From Sideroxydans sp. (GTDB lineage Bacteria; Pseudomonadota; Gammaproteobacteria; Burkholderiales; Gallionellaceae): a stretch of DNA of 64,000 bases. Under the pieces are notes generated by a model that was not told the DNA's origin, did not search any database, and saw nothing but the letters and a program-made list of their open reading frames with translations. Shown piece by piece: positions 11,310 to 22,577 of the stretch. A program made the translations under genes and the position numbers. The stretch is from NCBI GenBank assembly GCA_028707175.1, contig JAQTUV010000001.1, forward strand, positions 575,929 through 639,928, given 5' to 3'. Numbering within the stretch: position 1 is the stretch's first letter; each line of letters starts with the position of its first letter.

Positions 11310-14006
11310 TTAGTTAAAAATGGATTTCCATAGGTCAAGCACGGCATGTGTATTGATGTTGTCCCGGTCAATCATGCGAGTGGTTTGATTATTTAAGCGC
11401 ATCTGGTGTTGGATTCTGCGCAACTCTCGATAGGAATCACGCACTTGTGCCGCCAGTTTTTCTGCAATGAGATGCTGTTTTGCAGCAACATCAATCAAGG
11501 CTAAGTTGCCGCTGTTGTGGGTCAATTCTGGATGTTGATTGGCATATGCCAAAACGAGAAATTGAACCATGAATTCAATGTCTACCATGCCTCCCTCATC
11601 ATGTTTTACATCAAATAAATCGGTATTGTTTGGATGTCCATCACGCATCTTCTTCCGCATATCAATGATGGATTGTTTGAGCGGTGCTAATTCGCGTGGT
11701 TGCTGCAATATTGCATTGCGAATTTGTTCGAATTTGGCACCTACGGAACTATCGCCAGCGCAAATACGAGCGCGCGTCAGCGCCTGATGTTCCCAGACCC
11801 AAGCATGATGCAACTGGTAGTCCTCAAAGGCTTCGATCGAGCTTACTAGAAGGCCGCTGTCTCCATTGGGACGTAATCGCAAATCAACTTCATACAATCG
11901 TCCTGCGACCGTATGGCTGGATAGTAGTGTGTTGATTCGTTGCGCTAAGCGAGCATAAATTTGGCCTGCGTCAGGGTGCGGGTCATCGTACAAAAAGACG
12001 AGATCTAAGTCGGATGCATAGCCGAGCTCCCGGCCGCCTAACTTGCCATATGCGATGATTGCAAATTGTGCGTGTTCTTGGTGTTTCTTTCGAGCATCTC
12101 GCCAACAGAGCGTTAAGGTGTGTTGCAAGATCATATCGGCTAGATCGCTTAGATGATCGCTGAGTGTTTCTAAAGGCAAGATACCTTGTAAATCCATGGC
12201 TAATAGGTGGAATGTCTGTGCCTGTTGGAACTGACGCAAGATATCCATTTCACGTTCTGTGTCACCAATATGCTCTGCCAAGCGGTTGCTCAATTGAGTA
12301 TCTAAGGCTTGCCAATCTGGAGGGGTGTAGAGTTCGCGCGTGTCTAGCAATTCATCCAGCAGTATCGGGTGCTGCGTCAGATACTCGCCAGCCCATGCAC
12401 TGGCAGACAGGATTCTTACAAGCGGCGGGAGTGCTTTGGGATATTCAGCAAGAAACGCAAGATAGGATGCTCTGCGAGCAATCGCTTCGAGTAATGCAAG
12501 CGAGCGGCGTAAGCATTCATCATTGTTTGTTTGTACAGCACAGAGCGTGAGGAATTTGGGTACTAGCGTATCGAGTCGTTGGCGACTCATATCGGGGAGT
12601 TGGCGATATCGACTGCCGGTACGTAGTTGCATCAATATGTCGGATAGCGATAGGGGATCTTGATAGCCAAGGGATTGTAATGTTGCGGCAAGTTCTTCTT
12701 GGTTACTTCCCTCGTGCCAGCCAAACGTCTCATCGCTTTCTTGTTTGTCGCCGAAAACAGCCTCGAATTGATTGCTGACAAACGTGCGTAGTGGGGCAAG
12801 CTCATACAACATCGAAGCGTAATCAGCATAGCCCATGGCTTTGGCGATGATGGCTTGTGAGGTGCTGTCCTCTGGTAAAGCCTGTGTTTGCTGATCATTG
12901 AGGTATTGCAGGCGATGTTCCAGATTGCGCAGATACACATAGCTTGCATCTAGTTTATCGATTACTTCTGGAGAAAGATCACCATCTTCTTGAATCTGCC
13001 TAAGGACTTTTTGAGTAGGGCGAATTCGTAGGTTAGCGTTGCGCCCCCCTCGAATCAATTGAAATACTTGAGCAATGAATTCGATCTCTCGTATACCGCC
13101 TTTGCCTAACTTGATGTTGTCGTGGCGATCTTTCCTTGCAACTTCGGTGCGAATCTGTGCATGCAGTTTTCGCATAGAGTCGAAGGCGCCAAAATCTAGA
13201 TATTTTCGGAATACGAATGGTTGCGCCAATTTTTCGAGCTCAGCGGTGTGAACTGACTGCGCAGGTGAGATGACGCGCGCCTTGATCCATGCATAGCGTT
13301 CCCATTCTCTCCCTTGGGCAACGAGGTACTCTTCTAACGCTGCAAAACTCATTGCTAAAGGACCACTGTCGCCGTAAGGGCGCAAGCGCATATCGACACG
13401 GAATACGAATCCGTCGGCGGTCAGATCATTGATGAGTGCGATAAGACGACGGCCTACACGACTAAAAAATTCTTGATTGCTTAAAGTGCGAGCCCCACTG
13501 GTCTCCCCATCTTCGGGATAGACGAAAATTAAATCAATATCCGATGAAACGTTAAGTTCGCCCCCCCCTAATTTTCCCATGCCGATGATCAGCATCTCTT
13601 GGACTAATCCGCTGTCTGCGCCAATAGGCTGTCCAAACTGGGTGCTTAAAGCTTGCATAGTGAATGTATGCGCACGACGAACAGTAAGCTCGGCGAGTGC
13701 AGTCATTGCACTCATTACCTCGCTCAACTCACATAAGCCATTCAGATCTCGTGTGATGAGCATTGCCATAGCGCGTTTTCTGACAATGCGTACAGCACGC
13801 GATAGCTGCGCTTCATCTTCACATGTGAATTCATCAAGCCAGCTCTCAATAAGAGGGGCGGCACACACCTGTAGGTGGTGGTGCTCCAGCCAAGGTGACA
13901 AGCTTGGCTCAGCATCTAATAGCCGAGCAAGATAATGGCTACATGTGCAAGCGTGTTGAAGCAGTGCATCGAAATCTTGAATAGGGCGTTCAATCGAGCT
14001 TTTCAT
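11310..14006 (-). CDS. glnE: Bifunctional glutamine synthetase adenylyltransferase/deadenylylase
   Basis: Adjusts glutamine synthetase activity to nitrogen status by adding or phosphorolytically removing AMP, under PII control. The 898-residue product has the two nucleotidyltransferase domains of GlnE: the N-terminal deadenylylase site GMGKLGGGELNVSSDIDLI and the C-terminal adenylylase site AYGKLGGRELGYASDLDLVF, each with G-S/R and DxD-type metal residues. GKGGIREIEF and DEGGMVDIEFMVQFL close the two halves. Length is normal. It is divergent from yhdP, with 106 bp between. Confidence 0.97.
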   Translation of the reverse strand: MKSSIERPIQDFDALLQHACTCSHYLARLLDAEPSLSPWLEHHHLQVCAAPLIESWLDEFTCEDEAQLSRAVRIVRKRAMAMLITRDLNGLCELSEVMSAMTALAELTVRRAHTFTMQALSTQFGQPIGADSGLVQEMLIIGMGKLGGGELNVSSDIDLIFVYPEDGETSGARTLSNQEFFSRVGRRLIALINDLTADGFVFRVDMRLRPYGDSGPLAMSFAALEEYLVAQGREWERYAWIKARVISPAQSVHTAELEKLAQPFVFRKYLDFGAFDSMRKLHAQIRTEVARKDRHDNIKLGKGGIREIEFIAQVFQLIRGGRNANLRIRPTQKVLRQIQEDGDLSPEVIDKLDASYVYLRNLEHRLQYLNDQQTQALPEDSTSQAIIAKAMGYADYASMLYELAPLRTFVSNQFEAVFGDKQESDETFGWHEGSNQEELAATLQSLGYQDPLSLSDILMQLRTGSRYRQLPDMSRQRLDTLVPKFLTLCAVQTNNDECLRRSLALLEAIARRASYLAFLAEYPKALPPLVRILSASAWAGEYLTQHPILLDELLDTRELYTPPDWQALDTQLSNRLAEHIGDTEREMDILRQFQQAQTFHLLAMDLQGILPLETLSDHLSDLADMILQHTLTLCWRDARKKHQEHAQFAIIAYGKLGGRELGYASDLDLVFLYDDPHPDAGQIYARLAQRINTLLSSHTVAGRLYEVDLRLRPNGDSGLLVSSIEAFEDYQLHHAWVWEHQALTRARICAGDSSVGAKFEQIRNAILQQPRELAPLKQSIIDMRKKMRDGHPNNTDLFDVKHDEGGMVDIEFMVQFLVLAYANQHPELTHNSGNLALIDVAAKQHLIAEKLAAQVRDSYRELRRIQHQMRLNNQTTRMIDRDNINTHAVLDLWKSIFN

Positions 14007-14112
14007 GGTGGTATTCAGTTAAAATCGTTCACTCGATTATTGCACCGAATGACAGACTTTTCATGCTCGCTGGTTGGTTTTTTAAATCCACTCTTTCCCC
14101 TGCGCCTAGCCA

Positions 14113-17100
14113 ATGTTGAAGCCGACACTTCACTATTGTTCTCGGGGTATGCGCCATCTTTTTCGCATAGCGATACGAGCTGCTGTAGCGATAGTGATTG
14201 CTGGGGGAGCAATGTTGTTGGTGCTGAGGTATTTGGTTTTACCCAATATTGAATATTTTCATGAGGACATTACGGGGGGGGCGACTGAGATTATCGGTCA
14301 GCCTGTTCAGATAGCGCATATTGATGCGGACTGGAATGGATTACGCCCTCGCTTGTTGTTGTCTGACGTCAAGATATTGGATGCTCAAGGAAAAGTTGCG
14401 CTGGAATTTCCAGCGTTGCGCAACACTATCGCATGGAGCTCCTTGTTGTGGGGAGAGGTGCGCTTCAATAGCATCGAGCTAGATCACCCAGAACTCTTGG
14501 TTAAGCGTGATGTTGATGGCCGGATTTATGTGGCCGGTATTCTTTCAGAAACGAAAGCCGATACGAGTGCGTCAAAGAGTGGCATGGATTGGTTGTTGCA
14601 TCAGTCGCATATCGCCATTCTTGGAGGGAAAGTAGTTTGGAAAGATGACTTCCGAGCTGCACCAGCCATTGATTTTGAACAAGTTGATTTGGTTGTCGAA
14701 AATCGTTGGCGTCATCATCGATTCTCTTTTCGGGCGAGTCCGCCGGATGATCTGGCTTCACGAGTCGATCTAAGAGGGGATTTTAGGGGGGCGAGCTTCT
14801 CACAACTTGATGAGTGGGATGGCGAGATGTTTGGCCAGATTGCCCATGTCGACACCTTGGCTTGGTCATCGTGGATTACTTTTCCTAGCGAATTCAAGCG
14901 AGCAAAAGGAGCCGCCAGAGCGTGGTTAGGTATAACGAAAGGCAAACTCGATAGGATTGATGTGGATGTGGATCTGCATGACCTTAACGCACAACTTGCG
15001 AATGAGCTTCCTCCCCTTGAATTAGATACGCTGCGCGGTCGTATCGGATGGCACAAGTCGCCCGAGGGATTTGAGTTTTCGACAGAGCATCTTCGTTTGA
15101 GTTTGCAGGATGGATTTGAAATCAAGCCAACTGATTTGTATGTGAGCTTGTCGAGTGGCGATGGATATCGTTCGGCGTCCGGCGAAATTAATGCAAATGT
15201 CTTGAATTTGGGTGATGTGGGTAAGTTGCTACCTTACTTCCCTATGGAAGCCGCATTTAAGCAGCGGATAGGTGCGCTTGCACCGCGCGGCAAGATTCAG
15301 CGATTGAAAGCTCAATGGCAAGGTGATTCTGCGCGATTGGCACGCTATCAGTTGCAAGCAGATTTTTCTGATGTAGGTTTCCAACAGCTGGGTGAACAAC
15401 CTGGGCTTTCTGGTTTGAGCGGCACGATAGAAGGTAGCGATAGTGAAGGTGATCTCAAAATAGACAGTCAAAACCTTCAGGTGCAAGCGCCGGATTTTTT
15501 GTCTGAACCGCTCACCTTCGAACAATTGTCCACGCATGTGACTTGGCAGAAGAATGTTGAGGGGTGGAGTGTGAAGTTAAACAATACGCGGGCACGTAAT
15601 GCCGATATGGATGGCTCGGTGAGCGGGAGTTACCAAATCAATGATGGTCCTGGTGTGGCAGATCTGACGGTGAGTTTGAATCGAGCATCCGTTCAGCACG
15701 CGGCCCGTTACATTCCCAAACATGCTTTTAATGATGCTACCTACCATTGGTTGCAGACTGGTTTGCGAGGAGGGTTGTCTGATGCATTTCAAATGCGCGT
15801 GAGAGGGGATTTGCGTGAATTTCCTTTCCCGGATAGCAAGAGTGGACTCTTTAAACTTGAAGCCTCGGCCACTGATGTGGCGATTGAATTTGCTGAAGGA
15901 TGGCCGCTTATCGAGCATGCGGATGCAAATTTATTGATTCAAGGAAATCGCTTGGAAGTGGCCGCTTCAAAAGCGATGACCAGTGGCGCAAAACTACAGA
16001 ACGTTAAAGTGTTGTTACCTGACGTTTCGATTAAATCATTAGTGATGTTCGTTGAAGGTGAGGCTGCCGATGCGACGCAGCGTAGCTTAGATTACATTCG
16101 AAATAGTCCTGTCCGCACTTACTTAGAGGGATATACCGACGGTTTTAATGCTTTGGGTGAGGGGTTCCTTAAATTAAAGCTGGAGATTCCGCTGACTGGT
16201 GATGCATCTCCGAAGGTGTTGGGTAGTTATCGAATGGACGATAACGAAGTTGATCTTGGCGAGCATGTACCCTTATTGAAAAAGGCGAATGGTCTGCTTT
16301 CATTTACCAATAGTGATTTGACTGCGACAGATATCAAGGCGCAGATATTGGGTGGGCCGGCGCAGATTTCTGTTCGTAGCGAGAAAGGCATATTGCTCAC
16401 GAAAGCCAGTGGGACGCTTAACGCAGATAGTTTGCCCAATAGCTATGCTTACCCCTTGTTGAAACGTCTGCATGGCACTGCAAACTGGACGACGGACGTG
16501 AGCGTTAAAGATAAGTTGGCGGATGTATTGGTCACCTCAGACTTACACGGACTGTCTTCAGATTTACCTCAGCCATTCACTAAGCCAGCTTCATCAAGGG
16601 TTAAGGTTCGCTTCGAGCAAAAAGACATCAGTACCAAGATGGATGCCATTAGATTTCAATATGGCGACATCATCAGTGCGGACTTGATGCGTACGCCGAC
16701 TAGCCAAGGGGGATGGGAGATCAAGCGTGGCTCAGTTGTGATAGGGGGCGGGCAACATAGCCCCAGTAAAGAAGGCATTCGAGTGGCAGGGGATTTGCCA
16801 CGCTTTTCACTTGAGGGCTGGAGTGGTTGGTCTGACTTACCTAATCGAGAAGGTGTACTCCCCAACATCGCAAGCATTGATGTGAATGTGGGTACCTTGT
16901 TCGGCTATGGGAACATCGTGCATCAACTGAATATTCGCGGGAGTGGCAGAAATGGATTAGTGAGCACGCGACTCACATCAAGAGAGTTGAATGGCGATCT
17001 GATCTGGCAACCGCAGGAGCAAGGACGGCTACTCGTGCGCTTGAAAAATGCCATGTTGGGCGAAAGCGTCACTGAGGGGGGGCTGGTTAGTGAACAAACA

Positions 17101-17949
17101 TCTGGCTTGAGTTTCACGCGTGAATTGATGTGGCCCGAAGTGGATGTCAGTATTGAAAAGCTGACTTGGAAAGGCCGGCAAGTTGGGAAATTGGATATGC
17201 TCTTGAAGAGTGCGGAAGGTGGTGTTTTTCTTGAGCGCTTCCGACTTTTCAACGCGGACGCAGTATTAACGGCCACAGGTCAGTGGAAATCAGCTACACA
17301 AAAAACGCATGTGGAAGCCAAGTTCGACATCACCAACGCGGGTAAATTACTGCAACGTGCAGGCTATCCAGAAAGCCTGAAGGATGCGCCAAGTACTTTT
17401 GATTGCAACCTCACCTGGAGTGGTTCGCCGGATGAATATAATCCTTCAAATCTCAATGGACAGCTTCACCTGAAGACAGGGAAAGGTCGGTTTTTGAAGA
17501 TCAATCCGGGGGCTGCCAAACTATTGGGGGTGTTGAGTCTGCAAGCATTGCCTAAACGTATATCGCTAGATTTTACCGATGTCTTCAGCCCTGGTTTTGA
17601 GTTTGATAGTATCAATGGTGAAGCGACGATTGAGCAGGGCTTACTCAAGACATCGAACTTCAAAATGGCAGGGGCAGCTGCAAAAGTTACACTGGCTGGA
17701 CAGGTCGATTTGGGCCGTGAGACCCAGAATTTGCAAGTTCGGATCATGCCGACCATTGGCGATAACGTATCGCTGTTATCTTTTGCAGCGGGGCCCGCAG
17801 TGGGGGTTGGTGTTTTGTTAGCGAATAAGCTATTGAGTGATCCACTCGATAAGCTGGTATCGTTTGAATACAATGTTAGCGGGAGTTGGGAAGAGCCTAA
17901 AGTACGGCAAATGAGTGCCGCTAATGCTGCTTTGATAGCTGACGAATAA
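14113..17949 (+). CDS. yhdP: YhdP-family envelope protein (AsmA-like, DUF3971)
   Basis: A 1278-residue protein with one N-terminal membrane anchor (about residues 17-42) and a very long periplasmic part rich in beta strands, as in YhdP/TasA-like AsmA-family proteins that bridge inner and outer membranes and move phospholipids in enterobacteria. The N-terminal segment IGQPVQIAHIDADWNGLRPRLLLSDV and the C-terminal AGPAVGVGVLLANKLL are typical of the family. No ribosome binding site is obvious before 14113; the ATG at 14149 (MRHLF) is an alternative start. Function here is inferred from the family. Confidence 0.88.
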   Translation: MLKPTLHYCSRGMRHLFRIAIRAAVAIVIAGGAMLLVLRYLVLPNIEYFHEDITGGATEIIGQPVQIAHIDADWNGLRPRLLLSDVKILDAQGKVALEFPALRNTIAWSSLLWGEVRFNSIELDHPELLVKRDVDGRIYVAGILSETKADTSASKSGMDWLLHQSHIAILGGKVVWKDDFRAAPAIDFEQVDLVVENRWRHHRFSFRASPPDDLASRVDLRGDFRGASFSQLDEWDGEMFGQIAHVDTLAWSSWITFPSEFKRAKGAARAWLGITKGKLDRIDVDVDLHDLNAQLANELPPLELDTLRGRIGWHKSPEGFEFSTEHLRLSLQDGFEIKPTDLYVSLSSGDGYRSASGEINANVLNLGDVGKLLPYFPMEAAFKQRIGALAPRGKIQRLKAQWQGDSARLARYQLQADFSDVGFQQLGEQPGLSGLSGTIEGSDSEGDLKIDSQNLQVQAPDFLSEPLTFEQLSTHVTWQKNVEGWSVKLNNTRARNADMDGSVSGSYQINDGPGVADLTVSLNRASVQHAARYIPKHAFNDATYHWLQTGLRGGLSDAFQMRVRGDLREFPFPDSKSGLFKLEASATDVAIEFAEGWPLIEHADANLLIQGNRLEVAASKAMTSGAKLQNVKVLLPDVSIKSLVMFVEGEAADATQRSLDYIRNSPVRTYLEGYTDGFNALGEGFLKLKLEIPLTGDASPKVLGSYRMDDNEVDLGEHVPLLKKANGLLSFTNSDLTATDIKAQILGGPAQISVRSEKGILLTKASGTLNADSLPNSYAYPLLKRLHGTANWTTDVSVKDKLADVLVTSDLHGLSSDLPQPFTKPASSRVKVRFEQKDISTKMDAIRFQYGDIISADLMRTPTSQGGWEIKRGSVVIGGGQHSPSKEGIRVAGDLPRFSLEGWSGWSDLPNREGVLPNIASIDVNVGTLFGYGNIVHQLNIRGSGRNGLVSTRLTSRELNGDLIWQPQEQGRLLVRLKNAMLGESVTEGGLVSEQTSGLSFTRELMWPEVDVSIEKLTWKGRQVGKLDMLLKSAEGGVFLERFRLFNADAVLTATGQWKSATQKTHVEAKFDITNAGKLLQRAGYPESLKDAPSTFDCNLTWSGSPDEYNPSNLNGQLHLKTGKGRFLKINPGAAKLLGVLSLQALPKRISLDFTDVFSPGFEFDSINGEATIEQGLLKTSNFKMAGAAAKVTLAGQVDLGRETQNLQVRIMPTIGDNVSLLSFAAGPAVGVGVLLANKLLSDPLDKLVSFEYNVSGSWEEPKVRQMSAANAALIADE

Positions 17950-18005
17950 ACCGAATCACCAGAGAGTCTCATCAATCATTATTATTTTTAGAGAGTGCAC
18001 TGATC

Positions 18006-18887
18006 ATGTCTACCTTTTCACAGTCCATTGATTCCACACAAGCACGTATCGCAGCACAGCAAAATGCATTCAAAGTGGCGGCCGTGCAAATGGCGTCGGG
18101 TACTAAGGTAGAAGGCAATTTAAATGAAGCGCGTCGCCATATTGCCAAGGCCGCTGAGATGGGGGCGAAGCTGGTCGTATTGCCTGAGTTTTTCGCCATT
18201 ATGGGGATGAACGAATTAGATAAGGTGGCCGTAGCGGAGCAACCAGGGCAAGGTCCGATTCAGCGGTTTCTCAGCGAAGTCGCCAGAGAGCACAAGATAT
18301 GGTTGGTTGGCGGTTCTATTCCGATGGTGGCAGCGCTACCGAATCATGTGCGCAACGCTTGTCTTGTGTTCGACGAGACGGGGGCGCAAGTTGCGCGTTA
18401 CGACAAAATTCATCTGTTCAACCTTACATTGGGAAATGAGCAGTACAACGAAGCCAGCACCATTGAAGCGGGGAATCAGGTGGTTGTCGTTGATAGCCCG
18501 TTCGGTCGCATCGGACTGGCGATTTGTTATGACTTGCGTTTCCCTGAACTTTTCCGTGCGATGAAAGATGTCGACATCATCGTCTTGCCTGCCGCTTTTA
18601 CGGCAACCACAGGCAAGATGCATTGGGAACCTTTAGTACGCGCACGCGCCATCGAAAATTTGTCGTATGTGATCGCTGCTGGGCAAGGGGGATATCACGT
18701 GAATGGACGCGAGACACATGGTCATAGCATGGTCATTGATCCGTGGGGGCGCGTGATGGACGAACTGCATCGTGGTTCAGGTGTCGTGGTTGCCGAGATC
18801 AATCCAAGTTATCAGGCCAGTCTACGCAAGAGTCTGCCTGCGTTGACACACCGCACGCTGTCTTGTGCAGAACAGAATTCAATATGA
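18006..18887 (+). CDS. Carbon-nitrogen hydrolase, Nit1-like amidase
   Basis: Nitrilase-superfamily hydrolase of 293 residues. The catalytic triad is visible: Glu in [11 protein letters not shown] (about residue 61), Lys in RYDKIHLF and Cys in [14 protein letters not shown]. This subfamily includes Nit1, the deaminated-glutathione amidase, a metabolite-repair enzyme; the exact substrate is not shown by the sequence. A 20-residue N-terminal extension precedes the usual family start. The stop overlaps the tldD start by ATGA, so the two are translated together. Confidence 0.87.
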   Translation: MSTFSQSIDSTQARIAAQQNAFKVAAVQMASGTKVEGNLNEARRHIAKAAEMGAKLVVLPEFFAIMGMNELDKVAVAEQPGQGPIQRFLSEVAREHKIWLVGGSIPMVAALPNHVRNACLVFDETGAQVARYDKIHLFNLTLGNEQYNEASTIEAGNQVVVVDSPFGRIGLAICYDLRFPELFRAMKDVDIIVLPAAFTATTGKMHWEPLVRARAIENLSYVIAAGQGGYHVNGRETHGHSMVIDPWGRVMDELHRGSGVVVAEINPSYQASLRKSLPALTHRTLSCAEQNSI

Positions 18888-20320
18888 GCAGTCTTTTGCA
18901 ACAAGCCGAAGGTGTATTGCTGACCGCACATGGTTTATCGCCCCATCACCTAGAACAGGTGTTTGGGCAAATGATGACGCATCACGTCGATTACGCTGAT
19001 TTGTATTTTCAATATAGTCGTGCGGAAAGTTGGTCGCTGGAAGAAGGAATCGTGAAGTCGGGCAGCTTCAGCATCGACCAAGGTGTGGGCGTGCGTGCGG
19101 TGAGTGGTGAGAAGACCGCTTTTGCCTACTCAGATGACATCACCCTGAACGCCCTGAACGAAGCGGCATTTGCCACCCGTGCCATTGCGCGCCAAGGTGG
19201 TAAGCAAACAGCCGCGCAGTTGCATGGTCGTAAAGGGCATCAACTGTATTTGCCGAATGATCCTATCGCCACCTTGAAAGCGGATGAGAAAGTCGCTTTG
19301 CTAGAGCGCTTAGAAAAACTGGCGCGCTCACTGGATGCGCGCGTCACGCAAGTAATGGCCAATTTGTCTGGTGAATACGAGGTGGTGTTGGTCGCACGCA
19401 ATGACGGTGTGATGAGCGCGGATATTCGACCTTTGGTTCGCCTGTCTCTGCAAGTATTTGTTGAGTCTGAAGGGCGACGTGAGCAAGGTTCTTCTGGGGG
19501 CGGCGGCCGTTTTGGCTACGATTACTTCAATGAAGATGTTTTGTTGAAATATGCTCAAGAAGCCGTCCATCAGGCCGTTATTAGTCTTGAGGCGCGTCCC
19601 GCTCCCGCAGGCAATATGACTGTCGTATTAGGTAATGGCTGGCCCGGCATTTTGTTGCACGAGGCAGTGGGACATGGTTTAGAGGGCGACTTCAATCGCA
19701 AAGGGAGTTCTACTTTCTCTGGTCGTATTGGCGAGCGTGTCGCTTCTAAGGGCGTAACTGTTGTTGACGACGGCACGATTCCTGATCGTCGAGGCTCATT
19801 ACAGGTCGATGACGAAGGCAACCCGACCCAGCGTACTGTATTGATCGAAGACGGCATCTTGCGGGGTTATTTACAAGACACTATGAATGCACGGCTGATG
19901 AAAACAGCTGTAACGGGTAACGCGCGACGAGAATCATTCGCACATTTGCCGATTCCGCGCATGACAAACACCATGATGATGAATGGTGATAAGACGCCGG
20001 AAGAGATTATTGCTTCGGTGAAACACGGCTTGTATGCGGCAAATTTTGGCGGTGGTCAGGTTGATATCACCAGCGGCAAGTTTGTGTTTTCGACCACAGA
20101 AGCCTACATGATCGAGAACGGAAAAATCACATACCCAGTCAAAGGTGCAACCTTGATCGGCAGTGGGCCCGAAGCAATGAATCGTGTGAGCATGATTGGC
20201 AATGACATGATGCTCGATCCGGGCGTGGGCACATGCGGTAAAGAAGGGCAGAGTGTGCCTGTTGGTGTAGGGCAGCCGACGGTACGTATTGATGGACTGA
20301 CAGTGGGCGGGACGGCTTAA
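18884..20320 (+). CDS. tldD: Metalloprotease TldD
   Basis: Catalytic zinc subunit of the TldD/TldE (PmbA) protease that trims small peptides and modified peptide precursors in the cytoplasm. The 478-residue product contains the metal motif [13 protein letters not shown] (HExxxH), an N-terminal [20 protein letters not shown] segment and the C-terminal [18 protein letters not shown] typical of TldD. The start at the ATGA overlap with the nitrilase gene is preferred to an upstream in-frame ATG at 18743. Its partner tldE is not in the window. Confidence 0.95.
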   Translation: MSSLLQQAEGVLLTAHGLSPHHLEQVFGQMMTHHVDYADLYFQYSRAESWSLEEGIVKSGSFSIDQGVGVRAVSGEKTAFAYSDDITLNALNEAAFATRAIARQGGKQTAAQLHGRKGHQLYLPNDPIATLKADEKVALLERLEKLARSLDARVTQVMANLSGEYEVVLVARNDGVMSADIRPLVRLSLQVFVESEGRREQGSSGGGGRFGYDYFNEDVLLKYAQEAVHQAVISLEARPAPAGNMTVVLGNGWPGILLHEAVGHGLEGDFNRKGSSTFSGRIGERVASKGVTVVDDGTIPDRRGSLQVDDEGNPTQRTVLIEDGILRGYLQDTMNARLMKTAVTGNARRESFAHLPIPRMTNTMMMNGDKTPEEIIASVKHGLYAANFGGGQVDITSGKFVFSTTEAYMIENGKITYPVKGATLIGSGPEAMNRVSMIGNDMMLDPGVGTCGKEGQSVPVGVGQPTVRIDGLTVGGTA

Positions 20321-20370
20321 AGTAATTTTTTAATCCGCGTTTCGTCTGCTCGGAAGACTGACGAAGCCAA

Positions 20371-21492
20371 ATGCAGCGAATAGTTAAAGCTCTAGATGAT
20401 TGGCTAAATTGGGGTGTCGAATCACAGCCCAATTACACCTTGAAGCGCAAAGTATTGCTCACCAATATGATTGCGTTCGCGGCCCTCGCGGGTTGGGCCT
20501 TCTTTATTTCGATATTCCTCGTGTTGGGTGAATCCTACCTGTATCCATTCATTTACGTCGGTATTCCGCTGTATTTGATGATGGCCGCAGTGCCTTGGAT
20601 GAACCGTAAAGGCATGCCAAATCTCGCTCGGTTCGCGGGCTTGTTTGCAGCTATCGTCAGTGTGTTGATACCCATTTGGATGTTCTTTGGTCGCACCTTC
20701 AGTTCTCACTACTATTTCTTATTGTTGGCTGCGGCCCCCATCGTACTGTTCACGTTGCGTCAGTGGCTGTTGAGTTCCTCTATCTTTTTAGTCTGTGTGG
20801 GATTGTTTTTTCTAGTGCAGATGGGTTTTTTTGAGGCACATCCGAAAATTAATGAGTTAGGTTCCAGCACGATAGACTGGATCAGTAATACCTTCATATT
20901 CATGGCAGCACTTAATTTTTTGATCTTTGCATGGTTCATTGACAAAACAGCTGCTCATAATGAACGCGAGCTCAGCAAATTAGCCATCACAGATCCACTG
21001 ACAGGGATGCCTAATCGGCGATTTTTCGATCTCGCTTTTTTTCAAGCGATTGCTAAAGGAAAGCGTTTAGAGAGGCAGCTGGTTCTTGCTGTAATTGACA
21101 TAGACCACTTCAAAGAAGTGAATGATGTTCATGGGCATGAGGCAGGGGATGAAGTGCTCAGACAGCTTGCTACTTTATTGACAGCGAGCACACGTGCAGG
21201 AAATATCGTCGCTCGTATTGGTGGCGAAGAGTTCGCGGTACTTTTCGCAGACGCATCAATGTCTGACGCTCATGAAGTTGCCGAGCGAATCAGGGGGGCG
21301 ATTGAATCAACCCTCTTCAACTATGCAGGGACTCCACTAAAGATCACCATCAGCATTGGGCTCAGCCAAGCAAAGTGGGATGTCGAACAGACATTCAAAG
21401 CAGCAGATAGCGCGCTCTATCTGGCAAAACAAAATGGGCGTAATCGTGTCGTTTTTGAACTTGAATCAGCTTTTCCTGAGTTCCGATCATGA
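20371..21492 (+). CDS. Membrane diguanylate cyclase 1
   Basis: Predicted to make cyclic di-GMP. Residues about 25-195 form roughly six transmembrane segments without a recognised ligand domain; a short helix links to a C-terminal GGDEF domain (from DPLTGMPNRRFFD) with active site ARIGGEEFAVLF. The usual inhibitory RxxD site five residues upstream reads RAGN, so product inhibition may be lost. The stop overlaps the next, paralogous cyclase by ATGA, pointing to tandem duplication and co-expression. A GGA-containing ribosome binding site is weak. Confidence 0.9.
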   Translation: MQRIVKALDDWLNWGVESQPNYTLKRKVLLTNMIAFAALAGWAFFISIFLVLGESYLYPFIYVGIPLYLMMAAVPWMNRKGMPNLARFAGLFAAIVSVLIPIWMFFGRTFSSHYYFLLLAAAPIVLFTLRQWLLSSSIFLVCVGLFFLVQMGFFEAHPKINELGSSTIDWISNTFIFMAALNFLIFAWFIDKTAAHNERELSKLAITDPLTGMPNRRFFDLAFFQAIAKGKRLERQLVLAVIDIDHFKEVNDVHGHEAGDEVLRQLATLLTASTRAGNIVARIGGEEFAVLFADASMSDAHEVAERIRGAIESTLFNYAGTPLKITISIGLSQAKWDVEQTFKAADSALYLAKQNGRNRVVFELESAFPEFRS

Positions 21493-22577
21493 TGCTTCAC
21501 ACCTACATCTACAGCGGTACGCACGGTCAGTTAGAGCCTACTGAACGACGCAAGACTTTTTACGCGAATGTGGGGTCGCTCATTGCCTTGAGTACTCTGT
21601 TGGTGGTGACCCTATCCAATTTATTCACAGGATCGGAGGTTATGCGCCAAGTTGTCTATGTGCAAGCACCGTTCGCTGTTTTGTTTATGATGACCGCTTG
21701 GATGAATCATCGTGGTTGGAGAAATACGGCAAGATGGAATTTGATGTTGTCTTGTCATTTGGTGGTTCTCATCCCAATCATCACGCCGCTCGGAAACAGT
21801 TTGCTATCGCAGATATATTTTTTGCTGATAGCAGTGATTTCGGTCACTTTTTTTCATGCGAAACAAAGATTGTCAATTTTGTTTTTGTTTAGTTTGAATA
21901 TGGGGATGTTCTTATACGTTGAAGCAGGACACATCCCCGCTGTGGCTGAGATGGGCATGTTGGATATTGAGGATGTTTATGCCTTGCGCTTTGGCAATGT
22001 GGTGACTGCGATTGCGGCCTATATGGCGTATGTCTGGATGATTGAAGTGGTCGCAGAACACAGCGAGCGCGAATTAGAGTTACAGGCGGTAACGGATGCT
22101 TTGACGCAGCTACCCAATAGGCGATATTTTGATCTGGCATTTCAACAAGAGGTCGCGAAGGTGTCGCGCAAGGAGTCAGTCATGGTGTTAGCGATGCTGG
22201 ATATTGATCACTTTAAAAATATCAATGACAGCTATGGGCACGATGTCGGTGATCAGGTTCTTCGGCATATCGCACTGTTACTTCGTACTTCTACTCGTGC
22301 AGGGAATGTCATCGCTCGTGTCGGAGGGGAGGAGTTTTCAGTGTTGTTTCCCGCCACTACGTTGATAGAGGCGCAGGAGGCTGCTGAACGTATCAGAGAG
22401 ACGATAGAGAATGCGGCTTATCAATATCAAGGTGAGTCGTTGAAGTTGACAGTCAGTATTGGCCTTGCCGAGGTGGCAAAAAATCAACTCGCGCCCCAAT
22501 CCTACAAGTTGGCAGATGAAGCCTTATACGCAGCGAAACATATGGGGCGGAATCGTGTAGTTGCTTTTGAGGCGTGA
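21489..22577 (+). CDS. Membrane diguanylate cyclase 2
   Basis: Paralogue of the preceding gene: 362 residues, five or six N-terminal membrane segments, then a GGDEF domain (DALTQLPNRRYFDLAF ... ARVGGEEFSVLFP). Its inhibitory-site position again reads RAGN instead of RxxD. It is coupled to its neighbour by a 4-base overlap. The stop codon abuts the stop of the convergent hemerythrin gene with no spacer. The sensory input of the membrane half is not identifiable. Confidence 0.9.
   Translation: MMLHTYIYSGTHGQLEPTERRKTFYANVGSLIALSTLLVVTLSNLFTGSEVMRQVVYVQAPFAVLFMMTAWMNHRGWRNTARWNLMLSCHLVVLIPIITPLGNSLLSQIYFLLIAVISVTFFHAKQRLSILFLFSLNMGMFLYVEAGHIPAVAEMGMLDIEDVYALRFGNVVTAIAAYMAYVWMIEVVAEHSERELELQAVTDALTQLPNRRYFDLAFQQEVAKVSRKESVMVLAMLDIDHFKNINDSYGHDVGDQVLRHIALLLRTSTRAGNVIARVGGEEFSVLFPATTLIEAQEAAERIRETIENAAYQYQGESLKLTVSIGLAEVAKNQLAPQSYKLADEALYAAKHMGRNRVVAFEA

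Noticed and set aside
18743..18883. Longer TldD start
   Set aside because: Lies inside the nitrilase gene; the ATGA overlap gives a normal TldD N-terminus.
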